Of a stretch of DNA of 64,000 bases, positions 54,431-62,920 are shown one piece after another; position 1 is the stretch's first letter; each line of letters begins with the position of its first letter. Under the pieces are notes generated by a model. It made no database searches, had not been told where the DNA came from, and saw nothing but the letters and a program-made list of their open reading frames with translations. The DNA comes from Nitrospinia bacterium (GTDB lineage: Bacteria > Nitrospinota > Nitrospinia > Nitrospinales > JAJDAT01): NCBI GenBank assembly GCA_029261715.1, contig JAJDAT010000051.1, positions 1-64,000 of the forward strand, read 5' to 3'. Position numbers and translations under genes: made by a program.

Positions 54431-55895
54431 TGTAGAAAATAAAATTAAGGAAGCTTGCGACGCTCTCGTTGGAAGCTTCACCAAGATAAGCATGGCCGCT
54501 AATAGTTTGACCCTCGATATTGTCGCAACTGAGTCTGCTGTTGTTAATTTTGGGAGCGCCGCTGAAACAACAATAAATCAATCGGGACAATTTGCGGATA
54601 CCGGACCCAATACCGTTGCAGGCGCTGTAAAAATGAGCAATCCTCTTGGCGAAGGCATTGGGATTATTACAAAAACCCAAGACGCACTCAATGCACTAGG
54701 CGACGATTTTATTAAAGCTGGGGAAAACGCCGTAGGGGATTTTAATAAATCTGTGGTCTCGCTTGCCGATTCGATTAAAGGAAAATTTCTGAATTCTATT
54801 CTAGAAACATTTCCTTCTCTTATGAAATACAAAGACGAGATTTCAAAGATTACCGACGCTCTAGGCGGGGCTTTGGTTGATGGAGCAAGTGTTGCAATTC
54901 CCATCATAGAAGAAATTGGAAAGGGACTCCAATTTGTTGGCGGCATCATCAAAGACGTCGCTAGTTTTCCCGACATACTGATTGAAGGTTTTCAGCAATT
55001 GGGCGAGGTTGGAAGACAAGCAGTTGCACAGTTTGAGCAGGGCTTTATTGAAAAATGGGACGCTGTTAAAGAAAGCGTTGTCGGTCTGATACCCGAAGGA
55101 ATAAGGAGTTTCTTCACAGAAAACTTTCCCTCTTTGGGCGAGTTTGCTTCGGGCATCGTTGAAAATTTTGAGCGAGGTTTTGGCAAAAAATGGGATGCAA
55201 TCAAGGAGGGCATTTTTAACCTCATACCGGATGGCTTAAAAAACTTCTTTGCAGAAAATATTCCTTCTATCTCCAGCTTTTTGGATATTGGAAAATTAGG
55301 ATCGGATGCAATTGGCTTTTTTGCCGACGGCATGGGAAGCATGCTCGGGAAAATATTTGACGTTTCTTCCGCTATTGGCGGCGCTATGACAAACACCATA
55401 GGCGGCGCAATCTCAATCTTAGGACAAGGGTTCGGCGGTCTGAAGGATTTTGCGGTTTCCGCATTGAGCCAAATTACACAAAGCTTACTCAGTCAAGCAG
55501 GAAGCTTTCTCAGCGGCGCGGGCGGATTGCTTAGCGGTATTTTCGGTGGTGGCGGCGGAAGCTTTTTAGGCGATATCGCAGGCGGACTGCTTGGCAGCTT
55601 CTTTGGAGGCCCTGGACGCGCTAATGGCGGTTCTGTTTTCTCTGGCACCCCTGTTCTGGTCGGCGAGAAAGGTCCGGAACTGTTTCTTCCTCCTTCTAAT
55701 GGGAAGATCATTCCCAATAATCAAATGGGCGGTGGTGAAAACGTAACAATTGTCCAAAATATCAGCACCGGTCAAAGCCAAACTATCCGGGCAGAGATGA
55801 TGGCATTCCTTCCTGTATTTGTTGATCAAGCTAAGCATGCCATCGCCGATGCTCGTCAACGCGATCCGCGCTTTAGCGCGCAAATGGGGGTTTAA
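54420..55895 (+). CDS. Tail tape-measure protein
   Basis: 491 residues, short for the family, implying a tail of roughly 70 nm if the usual 1.5 angstrom per residue holds. The N-terminal part is helical. The middle has two related segments (EKWDAVKESVVGLIPEGIRSF and KKWDAIKEGIFNLIPDGLKNF), then Gly-rich hydrophobic helices. The C-terminal signature is GTPVLVGEKGPELFLPP followed by GKIIPNNQ, common to lambda-like and GTA tape measures. It overlaps the frameshifted chaperone and abuts the distal tail gene without a gap. Confidence 0.88.
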   Translation: MALNVENKIKEACDALVGSFTKISMAANSLTLDIVATESAVVNFGSAAETTINQSGQFADTGPNTVAGAVKMSNPLGEGIGIITKTQDALNALGDDFIKAGENAVGDFNKSVVSLADSIKGKFLNSILETFPSLMKYKDEISKITDALGGALVDGASVAIPIIEEIGKGLQFVGGIIKDVASFPDILIEGFQQLGEVGRQAVAQFEQGFIEKWDAVKESVVGLIPEGIRSFFTENFPSLGEFASGIVENFERGFGKKWDAIKEGIFNLIPDGLKNFFAENIPSISSFLDIGKLGSDAIGFFADGMGSMLGKIFDVSSAIGGAMTNTIGGAISILGQGFGGLKDFAVSALSQITQSLLSQAGSFLSGAGGLLSGIFGGGGGSFLGDIAGGLLGSFFGGPGRANGGSVFSGTPVLVGEKGPELFLPPSNGKIIPNNQMGGGENVTIVQNISTGQSQTIRAEMMAFLPVFVDQAKHAIADARQRDPRFSAQMGV

Positions 55896-56522
55896 ATGGC
55901 AATCACCTACCCGTTGAGTATTCCAACGAATAAAAAGTTTAAAACGTGCCGGTTTACGGCTCGTTCGGTCGTGGCGGTATCTCAATCTCCGTTTACCGGT
56001 CAACAACAGGTTCAAAAACATCCCGGCCAATGGTGGGAAGTAGACGTTTCCCTGCCGCCAATGGAAAGGGATGACGCAGAAGAATGGTCTTCCTTCTTCC
56101 TGAAGTTGAATGGTCGAGAAGGAACTTTCTTAATGGGAGATCCTTTGGCAACAAGTCCTAGAGGCGTAGGGACGGGTGGCCCACAAGTCGATGGACCCAG
56201 CCAAACGGGGAATTCCCTCGTAACCAAGGGTTGGACTGTATCGCAAACCGGTATTTTAAAAACCGGGGATTACATCCAATTGGGTTCCGGCGTGACATCA
56301 AAACTCTATAAGGTTTTGAACGACGCCGATTCGAACGGTTCCGGAAACGCGACTCTTGATATTTGGCCCGATATCACTCCTGATAATTCTCCAGTGGATA
56401 ACTCGGCGATTACCATTTCCGATACGGTTGGAGTTTTTCGTTTGGTATCAAACGAAATGCCTTGGACGCAAAACGCTCCGTCCGTTTATGGGTTTACGTT
56501 CGCCGCAACTGAGGCTTTATAA
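55896..56522 (+). CDS. Distal tail protein (gpM/Dit-like)
   Basis: 208 residues, beta-rich. VAVSQSPFTGQQQVQKHPGQ and WWEVDVSLPPMERDDAEEW are followed by FLKLNGREGTFLMGDPLA, a pattern seen in distal tail proteins just after the tape measure. It starts one base after the tape-measure stop. Assignment rests mainly on position and the Trp/Pro-rich opening; it forms the ring joining tube to tip. Confidence 0.72.
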   Translation: MAITYPLSIPTNKKFKTCRFTARSVVAVSQSPFTGQQQVQKHPGQWWEVDVSLPPMERDDAEEWSSFFLKLNGREGTFLMGDPLATSPRGVGTGGPQVDGPSQTGNSLVTKGWTVSQTGILKTGDYIQLGSGVTSKLYKVLNDADSNGSGNATLDIWPDITPDNSPVDNSAITISDTVGVFRLVSNEMPWTQNAPSVYGFTFAATEAL

Positions 56523-56523
56523 C

Positions 56524-57105
56524 ATGGCTAGAAACCTAACACCTGCAATGATTGCCGCCGTCCAAGCTGGAACGGTCGCTCCGTTTTTAATCACAAAGAT
56601 AAACACTGCGGGCGGCGACGTTCGGGTGTGGAACGGAAAAGGCGATTTGCCTTTCGACGACGGTAGCGGCAGCGGTACGGAAACCTATATTGGCGTTGGA
56701 ACTTATGGCGGCATTTCAGCCGTTCAAGAATCGGCAGATATGAAAGCCAATGGAATCACGCTTTCTCTTTCTGGAATTCCTTCCAGCATGATCTCCACTG
56801 TTCTGGGCGAAATAGAACAAGGCCGAAAAGCTTCAATCTGGTTGGGTTTCTTTGACGCTTCTACCAACGCAGTTATTGCCGATCCTTATGAATTATTCTC
56901 CGGACAAACGGATATACCAGAAATCGTTGAGTCGGGCGACACGTCTACTGTTTCGATATCTATTGAAAATCGTCTGATCGATTTGGAAAAGAAACGAGTG
57001 AGACGGTACACGAAAGAGGATCAACAACGAGACTTTCCCGCGGACCAAGGATTTGATTTTGTTCCATCATTGCAAGATAAAGATATCCAATTCGGAACGT
57101 CATGA
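56524..57105 (+). CDS. Tail hub-type protein (gpL / DUF2163-like)
   Basis: 193 residues from ATG 56524, one base after the previous stop. It opens ARNLTPAMIAAVQAGTVAPF and contains TYIGVGTYGGISAVQESADM and WLGFFDASTNAVI. This fits the hub-domain proteins placed between the distal tail protein and the cysteine peptidase in lambda and GTA gene orders. It overlaps the next gene by four bases (ATGA). Function is by position and resemblance. Confidence 0.72.
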   Translation: MARNLTPAMIAAVQAGTVAPFLITKINTAGGDVRVWNGKGDLPFDDGSGSGTETYIGVGTYGGISAVQESADMKANGITLSLSGIPSSMISTVLGEIEQGRKASIWLGFFDASTNAVIADPYELFSGQTDIPEIVESGDTSTVSISIENRLIDLEKKRVRRYTKEDQQRDFPADQGFDFVPSLQDKDIQFGTS

Positions 57106-57536
57106 GACTCGAAGGCTGGGAAAAAAAGTTAGAAGAGCTTATTCGCGAACGTAGTAACTCTCCTTTTAATTATGGATCGATTGACTGCTGCTTATTCGCT
57201 TGTGACGCCGTCGAAGCAATCACAGGAAGAGACCCTGGCGAGTGGTTCCGAGGCAAATACAAAAGTCAAAAAGAGGCTTACCGGTTGCTAAAGGAATTTG
57301 CCGACGGAGAAATCTTGGAGACAGCCGAGAAGATCACTTCCGCTTTGGGGATGCCTGAAATTCATCCGAACTTTGCGCAACGTGGGGACGTTGTTTACTG
57401 CAAAATTGAAACTCTGCGTTTAGGGTTGAACTATACCCTTGGAATATTGTCTATCAACGGACAAATAGCCGTACCAGGAAAAAACGGCTTGGAGTTCTAC
57501 CCTTTAGAACGAGGAATAAAAGCATGGAAAGTATAA
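57102..57536 (+). CDS. NlpC/P60-like cysteine protein of the tail tip (DUF6950-like)
   Basis: 144 residues. NYGSIDCCLFACDAVEAITG carries the candidate catalytic Cys near residue 28 (Asp-Cys helix start). A His is present in IHPNFAQRGDVVYCK near residue 85. In tails these proteins are usually gpK-type peptidoglycan peptidases or their relatives. It overlaps the DUF5131 gene by 13 bp. Peptidase activity is inferred. Confidence 0.72.
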   Translation: MRLEGWEKKLEELIRERSNSPFNYGSIDCCLFACDAVEAITGRDPGEWFRGKYKSQKEAYRLLKEFADGEILETAEKITSALGMPEIHPNFAQRGDVVYCKIETLRLGLNYTLGILSINGQIAVPGKNGLEFYPLERGIKAWKV

Positions 57537-58168
57537 GGGTTAAAAACTGGGATGTGGTAACAGGGTGCGAAAGACTGACTCCCGGTTGCGATAGCTGTCC
57601 ATCTTTTTGGGAATACAAGCAAAAGGATTGGGACTTCAACGCAAAATTTCACTCCGAAAAAGTGAAAGACCCTTTAAAAAACCCAACTCCGACTAAATAT
57701 ACGGTCGCTTTGGGTAGCGATCTTTTCCATGAAGCGGTCACAAAAGAAAATATTAAATTCATTTTTGACACGATGAGTTTAGCGCATTGGCATTGGTTTG
57801 AGATTTGTACCAAAAGGCCTGAAAGGATGTTCTGCGTTTCAAAGGATTTGGAGTGGGGACAAAATATATCTTTAGCCGTCTCGGTGGAAAGTCAAGAGTA
57901 CAAATGGAGAATCGAATACTTAAGACAAAGTCCCGCCGTAATTAAATGTATTTCTATGGTTCCGTTACTCGGTCCAATGGGAAAACTAGATTTAACAGGA
58001 ATCGCTATCGTAGGCGTTCAAGCCGAGACATGGGGGTTAAAACGAAAAATGGAACCCAATTGGTCAGATGACATCAAACTTCAATGCGAGGAACAAGGAG
58101 TGATATTTTCTTACAACAATACGGATATCTATTCTGAAGGAGAAGTGACATGCCCGGCGCCGGAGTAG
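57524..58168 (+). CDS. DUF5131 (phage Gp37/Gp68) radical-SAM-like protein
   Basis: 214 residues. NWDVVTGCERLTPGCDSC holds a Cys-x6-Cys-x2-Cys cluster near residues 15-25 that should bind an iron-sulfur cluster. Later motifs are GSDLFHEAV and FEICTKRPERM, typical of DUF5131. The family is usually found in phage and mobile DNA; its reaction is unknown. The usual aromatic after the third Cys is replaced by Pro-Ser. It overlaps both neighbours, so it belongs to the tail operon. Its link to tail building is unclear. Confidence 0.83.
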   Translation: MESIRVKNWDVVTGCERLTPGCDSCPSFWEYKQKDWDFNAKFHSEKVKDPLKNPTPTKYTVALGSDLFHEAVTKENIKFIFDTMSLAHWHWFEICTKRPERMFCVSKDLEWGQNISLAVSVESQEYKWRIEYLRQSPAVIKCISMVPLLGPMGKLDLTGIAIVGVQAETWGLKRKMEPNWSDDIKLQCEEQGVIFSYNNTDIYSEGEVTCPAPE

Positions 58169-61100
58169 CAGTAGCAACTTCAACAACCTTAGGATCGGCA
58201 GTTCTCGCCAGCACAGCAAGCATCGCCTTTGGGGTTTTAGGCACTGTTGTTCAGGTAATTGCTACGCAATTGGTTCTTGGCGCTATTTCGAGCGCCTTAA
58301 TCTCAAAACCAAAAGCATTTGGCGGGGGGTTCCAATCAATAGCCGCAAGCGCAAAGGAAAGAACGTTAACGTTTCGGCAACCGATCACTTCTCATAGAAT
58401 TATTTTTGGGGACGTGAGAGTTAATGGCCCCATGTCTTTCCTCGAATCGACCAACGACAATAAGAATCTTCATCAGTTGGTAACCATTGCCGGTCATGAA
58501 ATTGATCGAGCGGTTGAGTATTTTGTTAATGACGAAGTGATTACCTTAGACGGTAACGGAAAGATCCAAGAGGGTAAATTCTTTAAATCCGGTCAAAATA
58601 CGATTGTTATTAAAACTGGGACTGGCAGTTCAACTGGAGATTTAGATTTAAACTCCTCTTTGATCGCTAATTCCACATTATGGACTTCTAATCATAAACA
58701 AGAAAGTCGAGCAAAGTTTTATACTGAGTTTGTTTTTGATCGGGACGTCTTTGCCGGTCAATTGCCCAATATTTCTTTAAGAATTCGCGGAAAAAAACTC
58801 TACGACACGCGAGATTTTGTAACTCGATATAGCAATAATGCGGCTTTGGTCATTTATGATTATTTGACCAATAAAGATTATGGTGTCGGAGAACCTGTAG
58901 ATAGGGTCAACATTGCATCCTTCAACACGGCGGCTAACATCTGTGAAGAAATGGTAACAGTTGTTGGGGATAGCAAGACCTTTACCGCCGACATTTCTAC
59001 CGACAATATCACTCTATCCGATAAGTGTAGAAACCTTTACACTGGCTGCGGCATTGAAGTATCGACTGACGGCACATTACCTGTAGGATTGTCTGCGTCA
59101 ACAACCTACTACTACATCCGACATTCAGATACGGCAGGACAATTAGCGACGACTTACGCCAAAGCGCTAGCAGAAACTGCCATCGACTTAACCGATGTTG
59201 GCTCTGGAACACACACTTTCAGCATCGTCTCAGAACCGCGTTATACCTGCAATGGTATTGTCGATACAGACGCGACTCCGAAAGAAAACATGCAAAAACT
59301 TTTAACTTCTTTGCATGGGCTTTTAACTTATCAAGGCGGCGAATGGAATTTATATGCTGGAGCTTTTCGAAGCCCCACTATGACTTTGACAGATGCGGAC
59401 CTTGACGAAGGGCCTATCACCGTAACTTCGAAAGTTTCCAGACGTGAACTGTTTAATGGCGTTAAAGGGATTTTTATTAATCCAGATGATGCTTTTCAAC
59501 CAACAGATTATCCTCCAATAACAAATACCATTTATTTAACAGAAGACCAAAACGAACGCCTTTGGAAGGACACTGAGTTACCGTTCACCACCTCCCCTTC
59601 TATGGCGCAACGAATCGCGAAAATTGATTTGGAAAAAGCGCGTCAACAAATCACGGTTCGTTTATCTTGCAATTTAACGGCTATGCGTTTACAGGCTGGA
59701 GATACCGTTGGACTCACTCTTTCTCGTATGGGATGGACGGATAAAGCGTTTGATGTTGTGGACTGGAACTTTTCAACTAAGGGCGGCAACGACGCGCCTC
59801 GGTTTGGAATCGATTTATTTTTGAGAGAAACATCATTCACAGTTTACGACTGGAACTCTGGTGAAGAAACAACACTGGACCCGGCTCCTAACACTAATCT
59901 TCCCGATCCTTTTACCGTAACGACTCCGACAAACCTTACTCTTTCGTCTGGAACAACCGTTCTGTTTCTAAAAAACGACGGTACGGTCGTTTCACGCATT
60001 AAAGCAACTTGGATCGATTCAACAGACGGGTTTGCGCGCGACTATGAGTTGCAGTTTAAAAAATTAAGCGATTCAGACTGGCAACCTTCTTTGATCATTC
60101 CTCAAGGGTTGCAACAAGGTTATATATGGGAAGTTCAGGATGGACAAAGTTACGACGTTAGAATCCGCTCGCGCAACACGCTTGGAGTTGTTTCTTCATG
60201 GGTAACGCCAGCAGCCGGAACGCATACCGTCATTGGAAAAACCACTCCACCAGGCGATGTGGCAGAGTTTTCCGCACAGCAAAACGAAGGAACGGTAACT
60301 TATCAATGGAGTCAAGTTACAGATATTGATTTGGATGGCTACGAATTGCGCTATTCAGCTCAGGGGGATTTCCTTTGGAGCTCCGCAATCGCGCTTACCA
60401 AAAAAACGCGAGGAACACTTGTTACTAACACGGGTTTGCCGCCAGGTAGTTGGACGGTGGGAATCAAAGCGTTTGATACAAGCGGCAATGAGAGCATTAA
60501 CGCAACCACTTTTGATATTGGCGTTTTCAATGCCAACGATATTTTAGTTTCTGCGGAACATTCTCCAAGATGGGCTGGGACGTTAACTAACTTTATTCGC
60601 CACGACGTCAGTGGAACACTGATTCCAGATTCTCAGGATTTAGCAAACGCAGTGGATGACGATTCAATTTTCGATCAATTAACAATCAATCCTTACACAA
60701 TCTGTACCTTTGAACCGGCAGAGATTGACTTAGGAGCCGATGCCATTGGAGTACGAGCTTGGATCGATAACTTTCTGGCGGTAATAGGTCCTGGCGAAAG
60801 CGGTAGCGCCGATCCTATTTTTCAAATCGATTATAGGAAGACTGCCGATTCGTACGACGGATTTGAAACCTGGACCGTAGGAACGCTTGATACTCGGTAT
60901 GCAAAAGTAAAAGCAAAAATTGACACTTCTACTGGCGTGGCTTTTCTTTCGGGTTTTAATCCGGTACTGGATATTAAGGAACGTGAAGAAAAAGGTTCTG
61001 GAGTTTCCGTTTCTGTATCTGGCACAGTGGTTTCCTTCAGCAACGATTTCAACTTAATCCCTAATGTGCAAATCACCGTTCAAGATACATCGGCGGCGCA

Positions 61101-61206
61101 GGCAGTCATTACCGCCGTTTCGGTTTCAAGTTTTACCGTAAAAGTTTTTAACAATTCCGGCGTAGCAATCGCAAGCACAATTAACTGGACAGCATTAGGA
61201 GCATAG
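58150..61206 (+). CDS. Tip attachment / host specificity protein (gpJ/megatron-like)
   Basis: 1018 residues. The N-terminus has a hydrophobic Ala/Ser/Val-rich stretch (residues 5-55) and then RQPITSHRIIFGDVRVNGPM, a gpJ-type opening. A beta-rich barrel region spans to about 590, with an insertion near 275-370 typical of phage proteins (GLSASTTYYYIRHSDTAG). Two fibronectin type III-like domains lie at about 595-790 (GQSYDVRIRSRNTLGVVSSW; GSWTVGIKAFDTSGNESI). The C-terminal domain is probably receptor-binding or fibre-attaching. It overlaps the DUF5131 gene by 19 bp. Confidence 0.85.
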   Translation: MPGAGVAVATSTTLGSAVLASTASIAFGVLGTVVQVIATQLVLGAISSALISKPKAFGGGFQSIAASAKERTLTFRQPITSHRIIFGDVRVNGPMSFLESTNDNKNLHQLVTIAGHEIDRAVEYFVNDEVITLDGNGKIQEGKFFKSGQNTIVIKTGTGSSTGDLDLNSSLIANSTLWTSNHKQESRAKFYTEFVFDRDVFAGQLPNISLRIRGKKLYDTRDFVTRYSNNAALVIYDYLTNKDYGVGEPVDRVNIASFNTAANICEEMVTVVGDSKTFTADISTDNITLSDKCRNLYTGCGIEVSTDGTLPVGLSASTTYYYIRHSDTAGQLATTYAKALAETAIDLTDVGSGTHTFSIVSEPRYTCNGIVDTDATPKENMQKLLTSLHGLLTYQGGEWNLYAGAFRSPTMTLTDADLDEGPITVTSKVSRRELFNGVKGIFINPDDAFQPTDYPPITNTIYLTEDQNERLWKDTELPFTTSPSMAQRIAKIDLEKARQQITVRLSCNLTAMRLQAGDTVGLTLSRMGWTDKAFDVVDWNFSTKGGNDAPRFGIDLFLRETSFTVYDWNSGEETTLDPAPNTNLPDPFTVTTPTNLTLSSGTTVLFLKNDGTVVSRIKATWIDSTDGFARDYELQFKKLSDSDWQPSLIIPQGLQQGYIWEVQDGQSYDVRIRSRNTLGVVSSWVTPAAGTHTVIGKTTPPGDVAEFSAQQNEGTVTYQWSQVTDIDLDGYELRYSAQGDFLWSSAIALTKKTRGTLVTNTGLPPGSWTVGIKAFDTSGNESINATTFDIGVFNANDILVSAEHSPRWAGTLTNFIRHDVSGTLIPDSQDLANAVDDDSIFDQLTINPYTICTFEPAEIDLGADAIGVRAWIDNFLAVIGPGESGSADPIFQIDYRKTADSYDGFETWTVGTLDTRYAKVKAKIDTSTGVAFLSGFNPVLDIKEREEKGSGVSVSVSGTVVSFSNDFNLIPNVQITVQDTSAAQAVITAVSVSSFTVKVFNNSGVAIASTINWTALGA

Positions 61207-61210
61207 ATAA

Positions 61211-62302
61211 ATGGTTTCTACTTTTACTCAGCCCAATTCCGTGACACAAAGCGGAACGGCATACAAAACGAATATAGACGATGCCGTAGCAGTTATGAAA
61301 CGGCTAGGGGTCATGTTTGCGGTTCATCAACAAACTACCGCCGACATGACAATTAAAGTCGAGGCTGGACACATAGCAACGGTAGCGGGAATCCATACGG
61401 AAGTGACAACGCAAAATAGCGCAACTTTAACTTCTCCTACAACAAATCCAAGAAAAGATATCGTTTACATCGATAAAGTAACGGGAATTGTGGGCGTCGC
61501 GACCGGCGTCGAAGACACAAGTCCAGTCGATCCCACTATACCCACCGATAAAATAGTCATTGCACGAATTCATTTAACAGTAGGTATAACGGAAATTACA
61601 AATGCTGATATTGACGACTTGAGATCGGTATCTATTGGCGGCGGCGCTTCTGGCGTTCCATCCGGATCGCTTATGGATTACGCAGGTTCCACGGAGCCAG
61701 ATGGTTGGGTGTTTTGCGACGGTTCTACTTACAATTCCATTACCGATACTTCATTTTTCGACCTGTTTACGGCAATCGGCACGACTTATGGCGGAACGGG
61801 AGCGGCGGATTTTAAGGTTCCGGATATGAGAGGTCGGACAACAATTGCTTTAGACAATCTTGGCGGTTCCAGCGCTAACCGAATGACCGCGACTTCTGCC
61901 GATAGTATTGGCGGAACCGGCGGTTCCGAAACTCATGCCTTAACGTCTACCGAGAACGCGACGCATACCCACACAGGTCCAAGTCACACACATACAGGTC
62001 CGAGCCATACTCACACCGGACCAAGCCATACGCATACCGGACCGAGTCATACTCACACAGCAGTTATTGGACTTCCTGGCGATAATCCAGGAGCAGGAGG
62101 GAATCCAGGAGGCCTTGGGAATGGCCCAACCACAGCTAGTGGCACGGGCGCAACGGGAGCCGGCGGCACAGGAGATACAGGAGCAAGCGGCACCGGCGAT
62201 ACTGGGGCAGGCGGAACTGGCGATACAGGATCTTCCGGTTCTGGAACGCCTCATCCAAACGATCAACCTTGGATCGCCATCGCAAAAATCATTAAAAAAT
62301 AG
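61211..62302 (+). CDS. Collar-domain tail fibre with HTHTGPS repeats
   Basis: 363 residues. Residues 1-140 are a shaft/attachment region. A phage tail collar domain follows (GSLMDYAGSTEPDGWVFCDG; TTYGGTGAADFKVPDMRGR). At about 252-283 five HTHT units are joined by GPS; His-x-His motifs of this type bind iron in the T4 long fibre tip. A Gly/Thr/Asp repeat region (about 310-345) precedes PWIAIAKIIKK, a conserved fibre end. It is probably a homotrimer binding host surface. It starts five bases after the gpJ-like stop. Confidence 0.85.
   Translation: MVSTFTQPNSVTQSGTAYKTNIDDAVAVMKRLGVMFAVHQQTTADMTIKVEAGHIATVAGIHTEVTTQNSATLTSPTTNPRKDIVYIDKVTGIVGVATGVEDTSPVDPTIPTDKIVIARIHLTVGITEITNADIDDLRSVSIGGGASGVPSGSLMDYAGSTEPDGWVFCDGSTYNSITDTSFFDLFTAIGTTYGGTGAADFKVPDMRGRTTIALDNLGGSSANRMTATSADSIGGTGGSETHALTSTENATHTHTGPSHTHTGPSHTHTGPSHTHTGPSHTHTAVIGLPGDNPGAGGNPGGLGNGPTTASGTGATGAGGTGDTGASGTGDTGAGGTGDTGSSGSGTPHPNDQPWIAIAKIIKK
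61964..62059 (+). repeat. 21-bp coding repeats (HTHTGPS)
   Basis: Four and a half tandem 21-bp units encode HTHTGPS, with silent differences between units (CATACCCACACAGGTCC, CACACACATACAGGTCC and so on). They lie inside the tail fibre gene. Confidence 0.9.
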
Positions 62303-62310
62303 GAATCGAT

Positions 62311-62880
62311 ATGAGCCAGTTTATTCATGAAATTATTCCAGATCCTATTAATGGCGATCGGGAAATGGTTACCGTCAACAATCTGGAATTACCTTTAGCA
62401 GAATTTCAAAAATTAGAACCCGATTACAAAGCACTACCTGAGGGAATGAAGGGATTCCAATACATATCCGGAAAACACTATTACGCTTACGATATGGACG
62501 GCAACGTCATTCAACCCACCGTATCGGAGTCAACATTAGAAGCCTGCCTGGCTAACGTCTCTAGTTATAACGATGCAATGGTTCGCGCTAACAAAGTCAA
62601 ACTAATCCAACAATGGGATACCGGTTCGATAGATAAAAATCGAACAAAAAGAATCAAAGAAATTAAAAATGAAGCGCGCTTAAAACTTGCAGATGAAACA
62701 GATTGGTACTTTGTCCGCAAAACTGAAAAAGGATCGCCCATCCCTCAATCTATTCTAGATTATAGGGAAGCCATTAGAAAGTCTGTCGACGACGCTAAAA
62801 AAATTATAAATAGTCTCTCCAACGTCCAAGCAATCAAGAATGCATCTATAAACTGGCCCACTAATCCGGATGATGTTTAA
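62311..62880 (+). CDS. Tail fibre assembly chaperone-like protein
   Basis: 189 residues. The C-terminal half has ARLKLADETDWYFVRKTEKG and IPQSILDYREAIRKSVDDA, the pattern of phage tail fibre assembly chaperones (tDW..R...P..i..yR), ending INWPTNPDD. The N-terminal half is specific to this system. It follows the fibre gene by eight bases, where such chaperones are normally encoded. It should help the fibre trimerise. Confidence 0.85.
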   Translation: MSQFIHEIIPDPINGDREMVTVNNLELPLAEFQKLEPDYKALPEGMKGFQYISGKHYYAYDMDGNVIQPTVSESTLEACLANVSSYNDAMVRANKVKLIQQWDTGSIDKNRTKRIKEIKNEARLKLADETDWYFVRKTEKGSPIPQSILDYREAIRKSVDDAKKIINSLSNVQAIKNASINWPTNPDDV

Positions 62881-62920
62881 TAATCCAGCAACTTTAATTT
62901 AATTCCTAAGGAAAATATAA

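Noticed and set aside
61964-62059. Possible CRISPR array
   Set aside because: Units are contiguous 21-bp coding repeats in frame with no spacers.
61940-62266. Cys/Ser-rich minus-strand ORF
   Set aside because: Antisense to the HTHTGPS and Gly-rich fibre repeats; the composition is a by-product of them.
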